Positions 51,146 to 63,565 are shown, counted from the stretch's first letter. The stretch: DNA of 64,000 bases from Mycoplasmatota bacterium (GCA_018622675.1 CP076020.1:1364001-1428000), one strand, 5' to 3'. Notes: a model not told the origin generated them from the sequence alone. Program-made: numbers and translations.

Positions 51146-51870
51146 TATTTTAATCCTCCAAACCTTCTGTTTCTTTTTGTAAAATCAAGTAAGGCTTTTT
51201 CTAAAGATTTTTTTGAAAATGCCGGCCAATAAGTATCGCAGAAATATAGTTCTGCGTAAGCGGCTTGCCATAACAAGAAATTTGATAACCGAACTTCGCC
51301 ACTTGGTCTGATTAATAAATCTAACTCTGGTAAGTCTTTAGTATATAATCTTTCAGTAATCATTTCTTTTGAAATATTTTCAGGCTTTATCTTGTTTTCT
51401 TTAACTTCTTGAGAAATTAATTGAACTGCTTCAGTAATTTCTGTTTGTGATCCATAGTCAAAACAAATATTTAAAATTAACCCTTGCCTATCTTTAGTGT
51501 TTTCTGTAATTCTTTCTAATATTTCAAGATTTTTATCACTTAAGTGTGTTTTCCGTCCAGAAAACATGACTTTAATATCATATTTTTTGAAATCATCTTT
51601 GAATTTTTTTTCAAATTCCGCAGGTAATTTCATTAAGAAATCTACTTCATCTTTGGGTCTTTTCCAGTTTTCTGTAGAAAAAGCATAAACCGACAAGGCT
51701 TTAATACCAAAATCAGATGCTGCTAAAGCAATGGTTCTAATATTTTCCACGCCTTTTTGATGTCCATAAGTTCTTGGCATGCCTCTTTTTTTCGCCCATC
51801 TACCGTTACCATCCAAAATAATTGCTATATGGTTAGGAATATTTAGTTCCTTATTTTTTTTATTAAACAT
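51145..51870 (-). CDS. uppS: Undecaprenyl diphosphate synthase
   Basis: A 241-residue cis-prenyltransferase that makes the C55 carrier lipid. HIAIILDGNGRWAKKRGMPR holds the catalytic Asp, YGHQKGVENIR follows, and LDLLIRPSGEVRLSNFLLWQ with AYAELYFCDTYWPAF is the C-terminal signature. It heads the uppS-cdsA-dxr-rseP segment and is separated from frr by a terminator. Confidence 0.95.
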   Translation of the reverse strand: MFNKKNKELNIPNHIAIILDGNGRWAKKRGMPRTYGHQKGVENIRTIALAASDFGIKALSVYAFSTENWKRPKDEVDFLMKLPAEFEKKFKDDFKKYDIKVMFSGRKTHLSDKNLEILERITENTKDRQGLILNICFDYGSQTEITEAVQLISQEVKENKIKPENISKEMITERLYTKDLPELDLLIRPSGEVRLSNFLLWQAAYAELYFCDTYWPAFSKKSLEKALLDFTKRNRRFGGLK

Positions 51871-51959
51871 ATTAACACCTTTACTTTCACATTGATTATA
51901 CTATAAATTGTGTGATTATTCTATGAATTTTGTCTATCAATACTAGACCCTTATAATCA

Positions 51960-51996
51960 AAAAACCTATAAATATTAAAAATACTTATAGGTTTTT
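51960..51996 (-). terminator. Terminator after frr
   Basis: Stem AAAAACCTATA/TATAGGTTTTT with a 14-nt loop; it splits the rpsB-frr block from uppS-rseP. Confidence 0.8.
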
Positions 51997-52029
51997 ATTT
52001 TTTAATATCTATTCAGAAAAATAAATGTT

Positions 52030-52587
52030 CTATACGTGTAAAATATCTTTTTCTTTATCCTTAGCTAACTCATCAATTTTTCCAGTATATTTATCTGTTA
52101 ACTTTTGAACTTCATCTTCATAATATCTTAAGTCATCTTCACTAATATCAGAAGCTTTTTCCATTTTCTTATACTGAGCAATAGCATCTCTTCTAATATT
52201 CCTTATAGACACTTTATTATCTTCTGCCATTTTATGGATCTGTTTAGCAGAATTTTTTCTGTTTTCTTCAGTCATCGGCGGTAATGATAAACGAACTCCC
52301 ACACCATCATTTGATGGAGTGACACCTAAATTAGCTCCAAAAATAGCTTTTTCAATATCTGGAACTTGTGTTTTGTCATAAGGCTTAACATAAATTTGTG
52401 TTGCTTCTGGCACAGATATAGAAGCAATTTGAGAAATCGGTGTATCAACACCATAATAAGGGACAGTTACTTTTTCCAACATTTTCGGATTGGCTCTACC
52501 GCTTCTTACTGCCGCAAACTCTTTGATTAATGCATCAACGGTATGTTTCATTTTGTTTTCAGTTTCTTTTAAAATATTTTCTGGCAT
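52030..52587 (-). CDS. frr: Ribosome recycling factor
   Basis: A 185-residue protein of standard length. FAAVRSGRANPKMLEKVTVP, YYGVDTPISQIASISVPEA and the C-terminal three-helix bundle are conserved. It splits post-termination ribosomes together with EF-G. It starts 13 nt after pyrH. Confidence 0.97.
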   Translation of the reverse strand: MPENILKETENKMKHTVDALIKEFAAVRSGRANPKMLEKVTVPYYGVDTPISQIASISVPEATQIYVKPYDKTQVPDIEKAIFGANLGVTPSNDGVGVRLSLPPMTEENRKNSAKQIHKMAEDNKVSIRNIRRDAIAQYKKMEKASDISEDDLRYYEDEVQKLTDKYTGKIDELAKDKEKDILHV

Positions 52588-52600
52588 TTTAATTCACTCC

Positions 52601-53317
52601 TTATCCATTTTTAATCAAAGTACCAATATGTTCACCAAGTATTGCTTTTTTTATATTACCTGGTTGATTCATGTCAAAAACATAAATATCTATATTATTA
52701 TCATAACATAAAGCCGCAGCTGTTGAGTCCATAACATCTAAATTATTATTTAATATCTCCTTATGAGTAATATTATCATATTTTTTTGAATTTTCAAATT
52801 TTCTTGGATCTTTGTCGTATACGCCATCGGTTCCGTTTTTCGCCATATAAATAATTGAAGCACCTAGCTCAGCAGCTCTTAAAGCAGCTGTTGTATCTGT
52901 TGAAAAATAAGGGTTACCTGTTCCTCCACCAAATATAACAACTCTATCTTTATTTAAGTGCGATAAAGCTTTTCTTCTAATATAAGGCTCTGCAACTTCA
53001 GGTATATTTATAGAAGACATGACTCTTGTTTGAACACCCAATGATTCAAGTGAGTTTTGTAAAGCAAGTGCATTTACAATCGTTCCAATCATACCCATAT
53101 AATCAGCACTAGAACGTTCAATGCCCATCTCATCTGCTAACTTACCACGGAAAATATTTCCGCCACCTACTATAATACCAATTTGACTATCGCCAATTTT
53201 ATAAGCTTCTTTGACTTCAACAGCGATTTCTTTAACTTTTTTTGGATCAATGCCAATACCTGTTTCACCAGCCATAGCTTCTCCACTTAATTTTATCATG
53301 ATTCGTCTTTTTGACAT
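52601..53317 (-). CDS. pyrH: UMP kinase
   Basis: A 238-residue amino-acid-kinase-fold enzyme phosphorylating UMP to UDP. IMIKLSGEAMAG, GIIVGGGNIFRGK, FGGGTGNPYFSTDTTAALRA and DGVYDKDPRK are the nucleotide and UMP sites. I start at 53317 (MSKRRIMIKLSG) because AAGGAGG lies 6 nt upstream; the in-frame Met at 53341 lies in the tsf terminator. Confidence 0.96.
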   Translation of the reverse strand: MSKRRIMIKLSGEAMAGETGIGIDPKKVKEIAVEVKEAYKIGDSQIGIIVGGGNIFRGKLADEMGIERSSADYMGMIGTIVNALALQNSLESLGVQTRVMSSINIPEVAEPYIRRKALSHLNKDRVVIFGGGTGNPYFSTDTTAALRAAELGASIIYMAKNGTDGVYDKDPRKFENSKKYDNITHKEILNNNLDVMDSTAAALCYDNNIDIYVFDMNQPGNIKKAILGEHIGTLIKNG

Positions 53318-53337
53318 ATTAACCTCCTTAAAAACTT

Positions 53338-53366
53338 GCAAAAAAAGGACAAAAAATGTCCTTTTA
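53338..53366 (-). terminator. Terminator or attenuator between tsf and pyrH
   Basis: Stem AAAAGGACA/TGTCCTTTT with a 5-nt loop and T run on the minus strand, directly after the tsf stop. Confidence 0.8.
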
Positions 53367-53367
53367 A

Positions 53368-54258
53368 TTATCTAGATTGACTCATTACTTCTTCAGCAAA
53401 ATTTTCTTCTTTTTTCTCAATACCTTCACCAACAGCTAAACGTTTAAATGAAGCGACTGAAGCGCCTTGAGATTTAAGGTAACTTTTAATTGTTTCATCT
53501 GGGTTTTTAACATATGATTGGCTTAACAAGCAAATTTCTTGGAAGTTTTTATTTAAACGACCAACAACCATCTTTTCAATAATATTTTCAGGTTTTGGTT
53601 TATCTGATTCAGCATTTTCGTTTAAAGCTTGCGCTTTTAAAACTTCAGTTTCATGCTTAATAATATCTTCAGAAATTTCATCTCTAGAAATATATTGTGG
53701 ATTAGATGCTGCAATATGCATTGCAATATTTCTAGCAACTTCTTCATTTCCACCTTCTAAAACAACTAAAGAAGCAATACTTCCACCAAAGTGAACATAA
53801 GAACCAAATACTTGCTTATCTTCTTTTGTCATTAACTCATAGCGTCTTAAAGTGATTTTTTCACCAATAGTTGCAGTTTCATTCAATAAAACTTCTTTTA
53901 AAGGTTTTCCATCTATCTCAACTTCTAAAACTTCTTCTTCAGTTGTTTTAGCCGCTTTAATTAATGAATCACCAATTTTAGTTACTAGATTTTTAAATTT
54001 ATCATTTTTAGCAACGAAATCAGTTTCACAGTTTAATTCGAAAATAATTGCATTGTTACCTTCAACTTTAACTTCTGCAATACCTTCAGCTGCAATTCTA
54101 GACGATTTTTTTTCAGCTTTAGAAATTCCTTTTTCTCTTAACCAATCTAGTGATTTTTCTAAATCACCATTATTTTCAACTAATGCTTTTTTACAATCCA
54201 TTAAACCAGCACCAGTTTTATCGCGTAATTCTTTAACTAACTTTGCACTAACTGCCAT
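53368..54258 (-). CDS. tsf: Translation elongation factor Ts
   Basis: A 296-residue EF-Tu nucleotide exchange factor. VKELRDKTGAGLMDCKKALV near the start and ELNCETDFVAKNDKFKNLV are the two signature blocks; the C-terminal domain has MHIAASNPQYISRDEI. Length is normal. It follows rpsB after a terminator-like hairpin, as in most bacteria. Confidence 0.97.
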   Translation of the reverse strand: MAVSAKLVKELRDKTGAGLMDCKKALVENNGDLEKSLDWLREKGISKAEKKSSRIAAEGIAEVKVEGNNAIIFELNCETDFVAKNDKFKNLVTKIGDSLIKAAKTTEEEVLEVEIDGKPLKEVLLNETATIGEKITLRRYELMTKEDKQVFGSYVHFGGSIASLVVLEGGNEEVARNIAMHIAASNPQYISRDEISEDIIKHETEVLKAQALNENAESDKPKPENIIEKMVVGRLNKNFQEICLLSQSYVKNPDETIKSYLKSQGASVASFKRLAVGEGIEKKEENFAEEVMSQSR

Positions 54259-54289
54259 AATTATCCCTCCGATATTCTAATTTTCTATA

Positions 54290-54310
54290 AAAAGGGAGCC
54301 GTAGCCCCCT
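54290..54310 (-). terminator. Hairpin between rpsB and tsf
   Basis: On the minus strand GGGGGC-TACG-GCTCCC followed by TTTTT. It probably reduces read-through to tsf. Confidence 0.7.
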
Positions 54311-54318
54311 AATAGTTA

Positions 54319-55365
54319 TTAAAGTGCTGTTTTAATTAATTCAATTAATTCAGCTTTTCTTAATTTTGAGTAGTTGTGTAAATCATTTTCTTTTGCCATT
54401 TCTCTTAATTCAGCAACTGTATGTGATTCTAATTTTTCTTGTAAATCTTTGTCACTGTTTTTAACTTGTTCTTTTGCAGGTGTTTTTTTAGGTTCTGCTT
54501 TTTTAGTTTCTTTTTTAGGTTCAACTTTTTTCTCTGCTTTTTTAGGAGCATTAGAAACTTTAACAATCACAGGTTCATCTTTTTTGTCTTTTTCTTGTTT
54601 AGCTTCTGCTTTTTTAGTTTCTCTCTTTACCTCTTTTTTAGGTTCAGGTTTAACTTCTTTTTTAGATTCTTGTTTGGCTTGTCCTGCATTAGTCGCTTCA
54701 ACAACAGCATCTGCCATTACACCAGTGATTAAGCTGATTGATCTTAAAGCATCATCATTTGCTGGAATAATATAATCTAGATCATCAGGATCACAGTTAG
54801 TATCAATCATACCAAATACTGGAATATCTAATTTTCTAGCTTCTAAAATAGCATTTCTTTCTTTTTTAGGATCAATAATGAATAATGCTTGTGGCACTTT
54901 TTTCATATCTTTGATACCACTAAAGAATTTTTCTAAACGTGCGATGTCTTTTCTAAGTTGAACAACTTCTTTTTTAGGTAAACGATCAAATGTACCATCT
55001 TGTTCCATTCTGTATAAGTCATGAAGTTTTTTTATAGAACGTTTGATTGTTTTAAAGTTGGTTAATGTTCCACCTAACCATCTTTGATTCACATAGAACT
55101 GTCCAGAACGCTCAGCAGCTTCTTGGATTGGTTCTTGTGCTTGTTTCTTTGTACCTACGAACAATACATTTCCACCATCAGCAACGATATCAAATAACGC
55201 TTTATAAGCTGTATCGATAAATTTAGTTGTTTGTTGTAAGTCAATAATATGGATACCATTTCTAGAAGTGAAAATATAACGATCCATTTTTGGATTCCAT
55301 CTTCTAGTTTGATGTCCAAAGTGTACCCCTGCTTCTAACAGGCTTTTCATTGTAACAATTCCCAT
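54319..55365 (-). CDS. rpsB: Ribosomal protein S2 with a C-terminal extension
   Basis: A 348-residue protein. Residues 1-240 are a regular S2 ([77 protein letters not shown]). From about 243 a Lys/Glu-rich linker with KKE/PKK repeats leads to a small helical domain at about 312-348 ([32 protein letters not shown]) resembling a SAP/Rho-N/HeH module, which binds nucleic acid. Typical S2 is about 230-260 residues. The frame has no disruption, so the extension is part of the protein. Confidence 0.95.
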   Translation of the reverse strand: MGIVTMKSLLEAGVHFGHQTRRWNPKMDRYIFTSRNGIHIIDLQQTTKFIDTAYKALFDIVADGGNVLFVGTKKQAQEPIQEAAERSGQFYVNQRWLGGTLTNFKTIKRSIKKLHDLYRMEQDGTFDRLPKKEVVQLRKDIARLEKFFSGIKDMKKVPQALFIIDPKKERNAILEARKLDIPVFGMIDTNCDPDDLDYIIPANDDALRSISLITGVMADAVVEATNAGQAKQESKKEVKPEPKKEVKRETKKAEAKQEKDKKDEPVIVKVSNAPKKAEKKVEPKKETKKAEPKKTPAKEQVKNSDKDLQEKLESHTVAELREMAKENDLHNYSKLRKAELIELIKTAL

Positions 55366-55503
55366 TTTTTAATTCCTCCTTTTGATTTTTATACCTCCAC
55401 CTAATCTACGTTTGCACCACCATTTTGGCTCAAGGCGTTTCACTCATAGGTGTGTGTATTTAAATGGCTAAACTATTTTATCAAATTTTGACTAATAAAG
55501 CAA
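55366..55503 (-). promoter_or_regulatory. rpsB promoter and structured leader
   Basis: Promoter TTGCTT (55498-55503), 17 nt, TAAAAT (55475-55480) on the minus strand. The leader of about 100 nt can pair CACCTA with TAGGTG just before the GGAGG ribosome binding site, enclosing smaller pairings. This would suit autoregulation by S2, which is inferred. Confidence 0.5.
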
Positions 55504-55523
55504 GCAATATTTATCAATATAGC

Positions 55524-55973
55524 TTATTTATCGGTAGATCCAAATCCACCCAATCTTTTAGTCAAAGTATTGTCTTTATCAGCTTTTAAGTATTTAATAA
55601 AAATACCTTGTGCTATTCTTTCATTCTTCTTAATTTTAATTGTTTCATTCCCAAAATTATAAAGAATCAAAGAAATTTCTCCTTCATTATCTGGATTATT
55701 ATAATAATCAGAATCAATGATTCCAACGCTATTAACTTTTATTAAGTGTTTTTTAAAAGATAAAGATGATCTTGGGTATATTTGCAAGACTTCATCTTCT
55801 TGCATATAAGCCTTTATTCCTGTTGGAACAAAAGCGATGGCTTTAGGCTCAATAATCATATCCTGCCTAGAAGCAATATCATAACCTGCGCTTGCCTTTG
55901 TTTTTCTAACTGGTAAAATAAGGTTTTCATTGATATAAGCTTCGCAAATTTCAAAACCTCTTCTCTTAATCAT
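55524..55973 (-). CDS. dut: dUTP diphosphatase
   Basis: A 149-residue trimeric dUTPase hydrolysing dUTP to dUMP. The five motifs are visible: ASAGYDIAS, QIYPRSSLSFK, GIIDSDYYNNPDNEGEISL, KNERIAQGIF and the C-terminal GGFGSTDK. The start overlaps the atpC stop (ATGA), so it is cotranscribed at the end of the ATP synthase operon, an unusual place for dut. Confidence 0.93.
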   Translation of the reverse strand: MIKRRGFEICEAYINENLILPVRKTKASAGYDIASRQDMIIEPKAIAFVPTGIKAYMQEDEVLQIYPRSSLSFKKHLIKVNSVGIIDSDYYNNPDNEGEISLILYNFGNETIKIKKNERIAQGIFIKYLKADKDNTLTKRLGGFGSTDK

Positions 55974-56362
55974 AATTGACCAGCTCCAGTTTGCTTGATT
56001 TGTTTTTGAAGTTCTTTTTCAGCTTTTGCAAGTTCAATATTTCTTTCCTTATTCTCTTTAACCCTATCTTCTCTTATTTGAAAGAGGTTTTTCATGGCTG
56101 CATCTTTTGATTTACCAATATAAGCGTCTTGAGCGATTACTCTGATTTTATTATCATGATTTTCTAAAAGTCCATTAATAACCACCACAAAGTAAACCAA
56201 GTTTTCTTGGGTTAATTTAATATAACCTGTATCAATTGTTGAAACAATGGGAACATGATTGGGTAAAATTTCATAATCGCCATTGTTAGAACTCGATACA
56301 ATAATTGAGTTTACAATCTCGTTATATAATTCTCCATCTGGTGTCACAATTGAAATATCCAT
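55970..56362 (-). CDS. atpC: ATP synthase epsilon subunit
   Basis: A 130-residue subunit. The N-terminal beta sandwich has VTPDGELYNEIVNSIIVSSS and GDYEILPNHVPIVSTIDTGY; the C-terminal helical part (AKEELQ-type, KNLFQIREDRVKENKER) follows. It connects the gamma stalk to F1 and may regulate hydrolysis. It follows atpD after 6 nt. Confidence 0.94.
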   Translation of the reverse strand: MDISIVTPDGELYNEIVNSIIVSSSNNGDYEILPNHVPIVSTIDTGYIKLTQENLVYFVVVINGLLENHDNKIRVIAQDAYIGKSKDAAMKNLFQIREDRVKENKERNIELAKAEKELQKQIKQTGAGQL

Positions 56363-56368
56363 AATTTC

Positions 56369-57790
<1,422 letters not shown>

Positions 57791-58645
57791 CTAATTAACT
57801 GCATTTGCTCCACCAATAATATCGGTGAGCTCAATGGTTATTTGCGCTTGTCTAGCACGGTTATAAATCAGATTTTGTTTTTGTATAATATCTTTAGCAT
57901 TATCTGTTGCATTTCTCATTGCTGTCATCCTTGAAGCATGTTCACTGGTTTTTGCATCCAAGATAATCCCATATAAAGTATTTTCTAAATAAATAGGTAA
58001 TAATTGGTTAATAACTTCTTCTGTACCAGGCTCAAAGACATAGTCAGAAACCTGTACTTTACTCTTAACAATATCAGTGATTGGTAAGAGAACTTGATCA
58101 ACTACATTTTGAGTTAGCGTATTAATATAATCAGTGTACACCATAACAATTTTATCAACGCCTTTATCTAAATACAGTTTAATAAAAGCTCTAGACATAG
58201 CTTGAAAATCAATAAATTTCACTTCATCTCTAGAGGAAATTGATTCTTTATTTAATAGTGGATATTTTCTTTTTTTACAATATCTATAAGCCTTATATCC
58301 AATTGTTCCAACAATAAAATCTTTATCGTTTTCTTTCAACAAGTTTTCAAAGTATTTAAAAACATTGCTATTATATGGGCCAGCTAAGCCTCGATCACTC
58401 GCAACTAATATAAAACCTACTTTATTAATTTCACGTTTTTCTAATAAAGGGAAACTTGTTTCAGGATTAGAAGATAAGACATCAAGTAAAATCCTTTCCA
58501 CCTCATCTTTAATGGGTTGGAAAGCATGATATTTTTTTTCCACTTTTCTTAATTTTGAAGCTGAAACCATATTCATCGCCTTGGTAATTTGCGATGTTTT
58601 TCTAGTCGCTTCTATACGTTTTTTTATTTCACGAAGTGAAGCCAT
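57791..58645 (-). CDS. atpG: ATP synthase gamma subunit
   Basis: A 284-residue rotor shaft. N-terminal LREIKKRIEATRKTSQITKA and C-terminal ASRMTAMRNATDNAKDII with NRARQAQITIELTDIIGGA form the coiled coil; DRGLAGPYNSNVFK is the middle-domain motif. Confidence 0.96.
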   Translation of the reverse strand: MASLREIKKRIEATRKTSQITKAMNMVSASKLRKVEKKYHAFQPIKDEVERILLDVLSSNPETSFPLLEKREINKVGFILVASDRGLAGPYNSNVFKYFENLLKENDKDFIVGTIGYKAYRYCKKRKYPLLNKESISSRDEVKFIDFQAMSRAFIKLYLDKGVDKIVMVYTDYINTLTQNVVDQVLLPITDIVKSKVQVSDYVFEPGTEEVINQLLPIYLENTLYGIILDAKTSEHASRMTAMRNATDNAKDIIQKQNLIYNRARQAQITIELTDIIGGANAVN

Positions 58646-58660
58646 CGTTTTAGCCTCCCC

Positions 58661-60163
58661 TTAATATTGATCAACAAATCTATCAATGACTTTGTTTAAT
58701 CTTTCTTTATCTACTATATCTTTTGATTCTTTAATATCATTAAGTATTTTTTTAGCCTCTTTATCATTCAAGAAAAAGCTATGTAAATCAGCCTCAAATG
58801 CTTTAATTTCATTTGTTTTAATATTGTCTAAGAAACCATTTGTTAATGCATAAATACTTATGGTTTGTAGTTCAAAAGGTAAAGGACTATGTAAGCCTTG
58901 TTTTAATATTTCAACAGTTTTTTCTCCACGATTTAATTTCGCTTTAGTATTGTCATCTAAGTCAGATCCAAACTGTGTAAAAGCTTCTAATTCACGATAA
59001 GACGCTAGGTCCAATCTTAGTGTACCAGAGACTTTCTTTATAGCTTTATGCTGTGCTGAACCACCTACTCTTGAAACAGATAATCCCGCATTAATAGCTG
59101 GTCTAATCCCTGAGTGGAAAAGTTGTGATTGTAAAAATATCTGGCCATCAGTAATTGAAATTACATTAGTCGGAATGTAAGCTGAGATATCCCCTTCTTG
59201 TGTTTCAATAATCGGTAGAGCAGTAATTGAACCGCCTCCTAGTTTATCTGATAATTTAGCCGCTCTTTCCAATAAACGTGAGTGTAAATAAAATACATCT
59301 CCAGGAAAAGCTTCACGGCCTGGCGGACGCCTTAATAGTAAAGATAGCTCTCTATAAGCTATAGCGTGTTTAGTTAAATCATCATAAACTATAAGAACAT
59401 GTTTTCCTTCAAACATAAACTCTTCTGCCATTGATACCCCAGCATAAGGGGCTAAATATGATAATGGCGCTGGATCAGATGCACCTGAGGCAACGATAAT
59501 AGAGTATTCCATTGCATCATGCATTTTTAATGTTTCATAAACATCTAAAACTGTGGTTTGTTTTTGTCCAATGGCTACATATATACAAATCACATCTTTA
59601 TCTTTTTGATTAATAATTGTATCAACAGCAATTGACGTTTTACCTGTTTGTCTATCACCAATAATTAATTCTCTTTGTCCTCGTCCAATTGGTACTAAAG
59701 CATCTAAAACCTTAATTCCTGTTGATAAAGGTTCTTTAACTGATTGTCGATCAATAACACCTGTCGCTTTACTTTCTATTGGCCTAGTTTTTTTAGTATT
59801 GATAGCGCCTAATCCATCGATTGGATGTCCTAAAGGATTGACTATTCTACCCATCAACTCTTGACCAACGCCTACCTCAATAATTCGTCCTGTTGATTTT
59901 ACTTCATCGCCTTCTTTGATTAAATTAGAATCATTTAATAAAATCGCTCCAACATGATTTTTTTCGAGATTTTGGACCATCCCATATACATCATTAGGAA
60001 AAACAAGCAATTCGCCACTCATTGCATTATCAATTCCATATACCATAGCGATGCCATCTCCAACAGAAATAACACTACCCACAGACTCAGTTTTAATATC
60101 TTTTTCGTATTTTTTTATTTGTTCTTTTAATAAAGAACTTATTTCTAAAGGATCTATTTTCAC
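58661..60163 (-). CDS. atpA: ATP synthase alpha subunit
   Basis: A 500-residue non-catalytic F1 subunit. Its P-loop is [16 protein letters not shown] (about 170-185), and [17 protein letters not shown] is the signature near residue 363. [20 protein letters not shown] is the N-terminal domain block. It ends in a helical tail ([13 protein letters not shown]-like). Length is normal. Confidence 0.98.
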   Translation of the reverse strand: MKIDPLEISSLLKEQIKKYEKDIKTESVGSVISVGDGIAMVYGIDNAMSGELLVFPNDVYGMVQNLEKNHVGAILLNDSNLIKEGDEVKSTGRIIEVGVGQELMGRIVNPLGHPIDGLGAINTKKTRPIESKATGVIDRQSVKEPLSTGIKVLDALVPIGRGQRELIIGDRQTGKTSIAVDTIINQKDKDVICIYVAIGQKQTTVLDVYETLKMHDAMEYSIIVASGASDPAPLSYLAPYAGVSMAEEFMFEGKHVLIVYDDLTKHAIAYRELSLLLRRPPGREAFPGDVFYLHSRLLERAAKLSDKLGGGSITALPIIETQEGDISAYIPTNVISITDGQIFLQSQLFHSGIRPAINAGLSVSRVGGSAQHKAIKKVSGTLRLDLASYRELEAFTQFGSDLDDNTKAKLNRGEKTVEILKQGLHSPLPFELQTISIYALTNGFLDNIKTNEIKAFEADLHSFFLNDKEAKKILNDIKESKDIVDKERLNKVIDRFVDQY

Positions 60164-60175
60164 TTAATTACCTCG

Positions 60176-60691
60176 TCATCCTATTAATGAAGCAATGAGT
60201 TTATCTAGGTTAGCATTAACAGTTTGATCCAATACTTTTCCTTGATACTCTATTCGCATTCCACCAACAATATCTGGGTTGATGATTTCATTAATCATTA
60301 TTTTTTTATTTAATTTTGCAGTGAATTTTTTTACAAGTCTATCTTTATACACTTTTGATAAGGCTTGTTTACTATAGACACTAATTTCAGCAACACTATG
60401 ATGATCATTTAAAAGTCTTTTATAATCAAGAACTATTTCTTTAATAAAATTAAAGCGTTTATTATCAACCACAGTTTTGAAAAAATTAACCAATAACTGA
60501 TTTTTAATGATTTTCTCAATAAGGTCTTTTTTATCAATATCACTTATTTTTGGATTTAAAAAAAACTTCCATGAAAGAGCATCCATTCCATCGACAAATC
60601 GATGAAATTCTTGGTAGATTTCATCGGCTTGTTTTCTTTCTAAAGCCAGTGAGAACAAAGCCAAAGAATACTGTTTGGATGTATTCGTCAT
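60176..60691 (-). CDS. atpH: ATP synthase delta subunit
   Basis: A 171-residue peripheral-stalk subunit (OSCP). It starts YSLALFSLALERKQADEIYQ; the C-terminal region NPDIVGGMRIEYQGKVLDQT is the family signature. It overlaps atpF by 4 nt. Confidence 0.94.
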   Translation of the reverse strand: MTNTSKQYSLALFSLALERKQADEIYQEFHRFVDGMDALSWKFFLNPKISDIDKKDLIEKIIKNQLLVNFFKTVVDNKRFNFIKEIVLDYKRLLNDHHSVAEISVYSKQALSKVYKDRLVKKFTAKLNKKIMINEIINPDIVGGMRIEYQGKVLDQTVNANLDKLIASLIG

Positions 60692-61224
60692 AGTTCATCA
60701 CTGCTTTCTATATTTTTTATTGTTTGATCTTGAAAATCAGATTCATCAATCGTCTGGCCAATCATTTTTTCAGCCATTAAGCTCGCCATAGATACAACTT
60801 CTTTTTTAAGTTCTTCTTTGGCTTTTTTTCTTTCGGCATCAATTTCTTTTTCTGCATTCGTTATTAAGATACCGGCTTCTTTTTTCGCTTGACTAATGAT
60901 ACGACTTTTTTCTTCTTCAGCACGTGTTTTAGCAGAATCAAAATAATCTTTGGATTTTGATCGAATATCTTTCAATTCCGCTTCTTTTGTATCCTGTAGT
61001 TCTTGGGCCTCTACTTTAGCCTTTTCAGCCTCAGATAACTCGTCTTCCATATAAGCTCTTCTTTTATCTAAGAATTCAGTAATTCTTCCCCAGAAAAACT
61101 TTTTCACAATAAATATTAGAATCAAAGTTGCTGCTATTTGCACTATCATATCTAGTAAATTAATTCCCAAAGCTTGATTAACTACTTCATCTACGGCAGC
61201 AACTAATCTTTCTAAAACATCCAT
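60688..61224 (-). CDS. atpF: ATP synthase b subunit
   Basis: A 178-residue subunit with one N-terminal membrane helix (MIVQIAATLILIFIVKKFFW, about 25-44), then a long charged coiled coil (EAEKAKVEAQELQDTKEAEL, IISQAKKEAGILITNAEKEI). It links FO subunit a to F1 delta. The start ATG 61224 follows a GGAGG-like site. Confidence 0.95.
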   Translation of the reverse strand: MDVLERLVAAVDEVVNQALGINLLDMIVQIAATLILIFIVKKFFWGRITEFLDKRRAYMEDELSEAEKAKVEAQELQDTKEAELKDIRSKSKDYFDSAKTRAEEEKSRIISQAKKEAGILITNAEKEIDAERKKAKEELKKEVVSMASLMAEKMIGQTIDESDFQDQTIKNIESSDEL

Positions 61225-61260
61225 TAGGCAATCGCCTCCTCGTCAATACTTGTTTGTCTT

Positions 61261-62232
<972 letters not shown>

Positions 62233-62240
<8 letters not shown>

Positions 62241-62622
62241 CTTCATCATCCTCACTTTTTCTTAGACTTATAATAATAGCTGTAGGAAAAGCAACAATAA
62301 CAAAAGTTAATAATCCTACAAAGGTGTAATACTCATTATATTCATCACTTTGAATCGTTACATACAATATCAAAGCCATAAAAATAAACTTTCCTATATA
62401 CATCCAAATTTGTCTGGATTTTATCTTTTCAGGTTGAAACTTATATGTGGATTTCATCACCTTATAATTCATAGAGTTTACAAACAAAGATGTTGCAGCC
62501 CCTAATATAAAACTTAAAACAAAATCAATATTCTTTGTAATAAAATAAACCACTAAAGCAAAAACAACAGCATAAGGCCAAGAGAACAAAAATGTACGTT
62601 CTATGATATTTTTATTTTTCAT
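62233..62622 (-). CDS. atpI: AtpI-like membrane protein
   Basis: A 129-residue protein with four transmembrane helices and an acidic tail (KSEDDEDA), in the position and with the topology of AtpI, a helper for c-ring assembly. The start at 62622 has GAGG 6 nt upstream; an earlier ATG (62640) lies deeper in the previous gene. It overlaps atpZ and atpB. Confidence 0.72.
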
Positions 62623-62851
62623 TTTCTTCCTCTTTTCCATATTTTAGTGCTCTTACAATAAAGTTTCTTAAGCCTGCAAATATACCAATAATAATAAAAA
62701 CATAAGTTAAAATCACTTGTTCATTAAAAAATAATTTGTCCAACCACTGGCCTAAAAAATAACCAATAACCATCGCTATAAAAGTTTCAAAAAAGAATTG
62801 TATAACCATATTAAAAATATACAATCCAGATTTTGTATTTTTAGCTGACAT
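62612..62851 (-). CDS. atpZ: AtpZ-like small membrane protein
   Basis: A 79-residue protein with two helices. The pattern FETFIAMVIGYFLGQWLDKL and IFAGLRNFIVRALKY fits the ATPase_gene1/AtpZ family (GxxLGxxLD, GxxxGxxN). AtpZ and AtpI have been linked to Mg2+/Ca2+ transport or assembly. It begins on the last base of the upp stop (TAATG). Confidence 0.8.
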   Translation of the reverse strand: MSAKNTKSGLYIFNMVIQFFFETFIAMVIGYFLGQWLDKLFFNEQVILTYVFIIIGIFAGLRNFIVRALKYGKEEENEK

Positions 62852-63477
62852 TACTTAGTTCCAAAAAGTCTGTCGCCACAGTCTCCTAAACCAGGAACTA
62901 TGTAGCCAACCTCGTTTAAGCCCTCGTCTATACTTACCATGTATATATCAACATCTGGATGATGATCCTGAATTTCTTTTACGCCTTCAGGGCAGCCAAC
63001 AATGCCAACAAAACGAATATCTTTAGCGCCATGTGCTTTGACTTCTTCTATGGCAGCGATGGCAGAATGTCCAGTTGCAAGCATAGGATCAACTATTAAA
63101 ACAGTTGCATCTTTAATTTCAATAGGAAACTTTGAGTAATATTTTGTCGGTCTTAATGTAGTCTCATCTCTGTATAAACCAATATGACCAATTTTTGCAG
63201 TCGGGATGACATTTTGAATCCCATCAACCATACCAAGTCCTGCTCTTAAAATCGGTACAATTACAACATCTTTTGCAAGTACCCTCGCTTTTGTTTTGGT
63301 TATTGGTGTTTCAACTTCGATTTCTTTAGTTTGCAAATCACGTGTAATTTCATAAGTAACTAAAGATCCAATTTCATTAACATTTTCACGAAACGTTTTT
63401 GTGTTTGTGTTTTTGTCTCTAATAATGGTTAATTTGTGTTGAATCAAAGGATGATCAAATACAACAACTTTACTCAT
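62851..63477 (-). CDS. upp: Uracil phosphoribosyltransferase
   Basis: A 208-residue salvage enzyme making UMP from uracil and [18 protein letters not shown] and [20 protein letters not shown] (PRPP loop) with [13 protein letters not shown] and [16 protein letters not shown] at the end (uracil site) are typical. It heads the operon that continues into the ATP synthase genes, as in Bacillus. Confidence 0.97.
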   Translation of the reverse strand: MSKVVVFDHPLIQHKLTIIRDKNTNTKTFRENVNEIGSLVTYEITRDLQTKEIEVETPITKTKARVLAKDVVIVPILRAGLGMVDGIQNVIPTAKIGHIGLYRDETTLRPTKYYSKFPIEIKDATVLIVDPMLATGHSAIAAIEEVKAHGAKDIRFVGIVGCPEGVKEIQDHHPDVDIYMVSIDEGLNEVGYIVPGLGDCGDRLFGTK

Positions 63478-63536
63478 ATTTTCCCCTTCCGATACTCTTT
63501 TATTTTAAAACAATTGATGAAACCTTAAACATTATA

Positions 63537-63565
63537 ATTATAGCAAAAACCTTCACTTTTGACAA
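63537..63565 (-). promoter_or_regulatory. Promoter of the upp-atp operon
   Basis: On the minus strand TTGTCA (63560-63565), 17 nt, TATAAT (63537-63542), about 60 nt before upp. No other promoter of this quality is seen before the atp genes. The region 63478-63691 holds no gene. Confidence 0.7.

Noticed and set aside
54374-54775. Long plus-strand open frames opposite the rpsB extension.
   Set aside because: Low-complexity Phe/Ser-rich shadows of the Lys/Glu-rich linker on the other strand.
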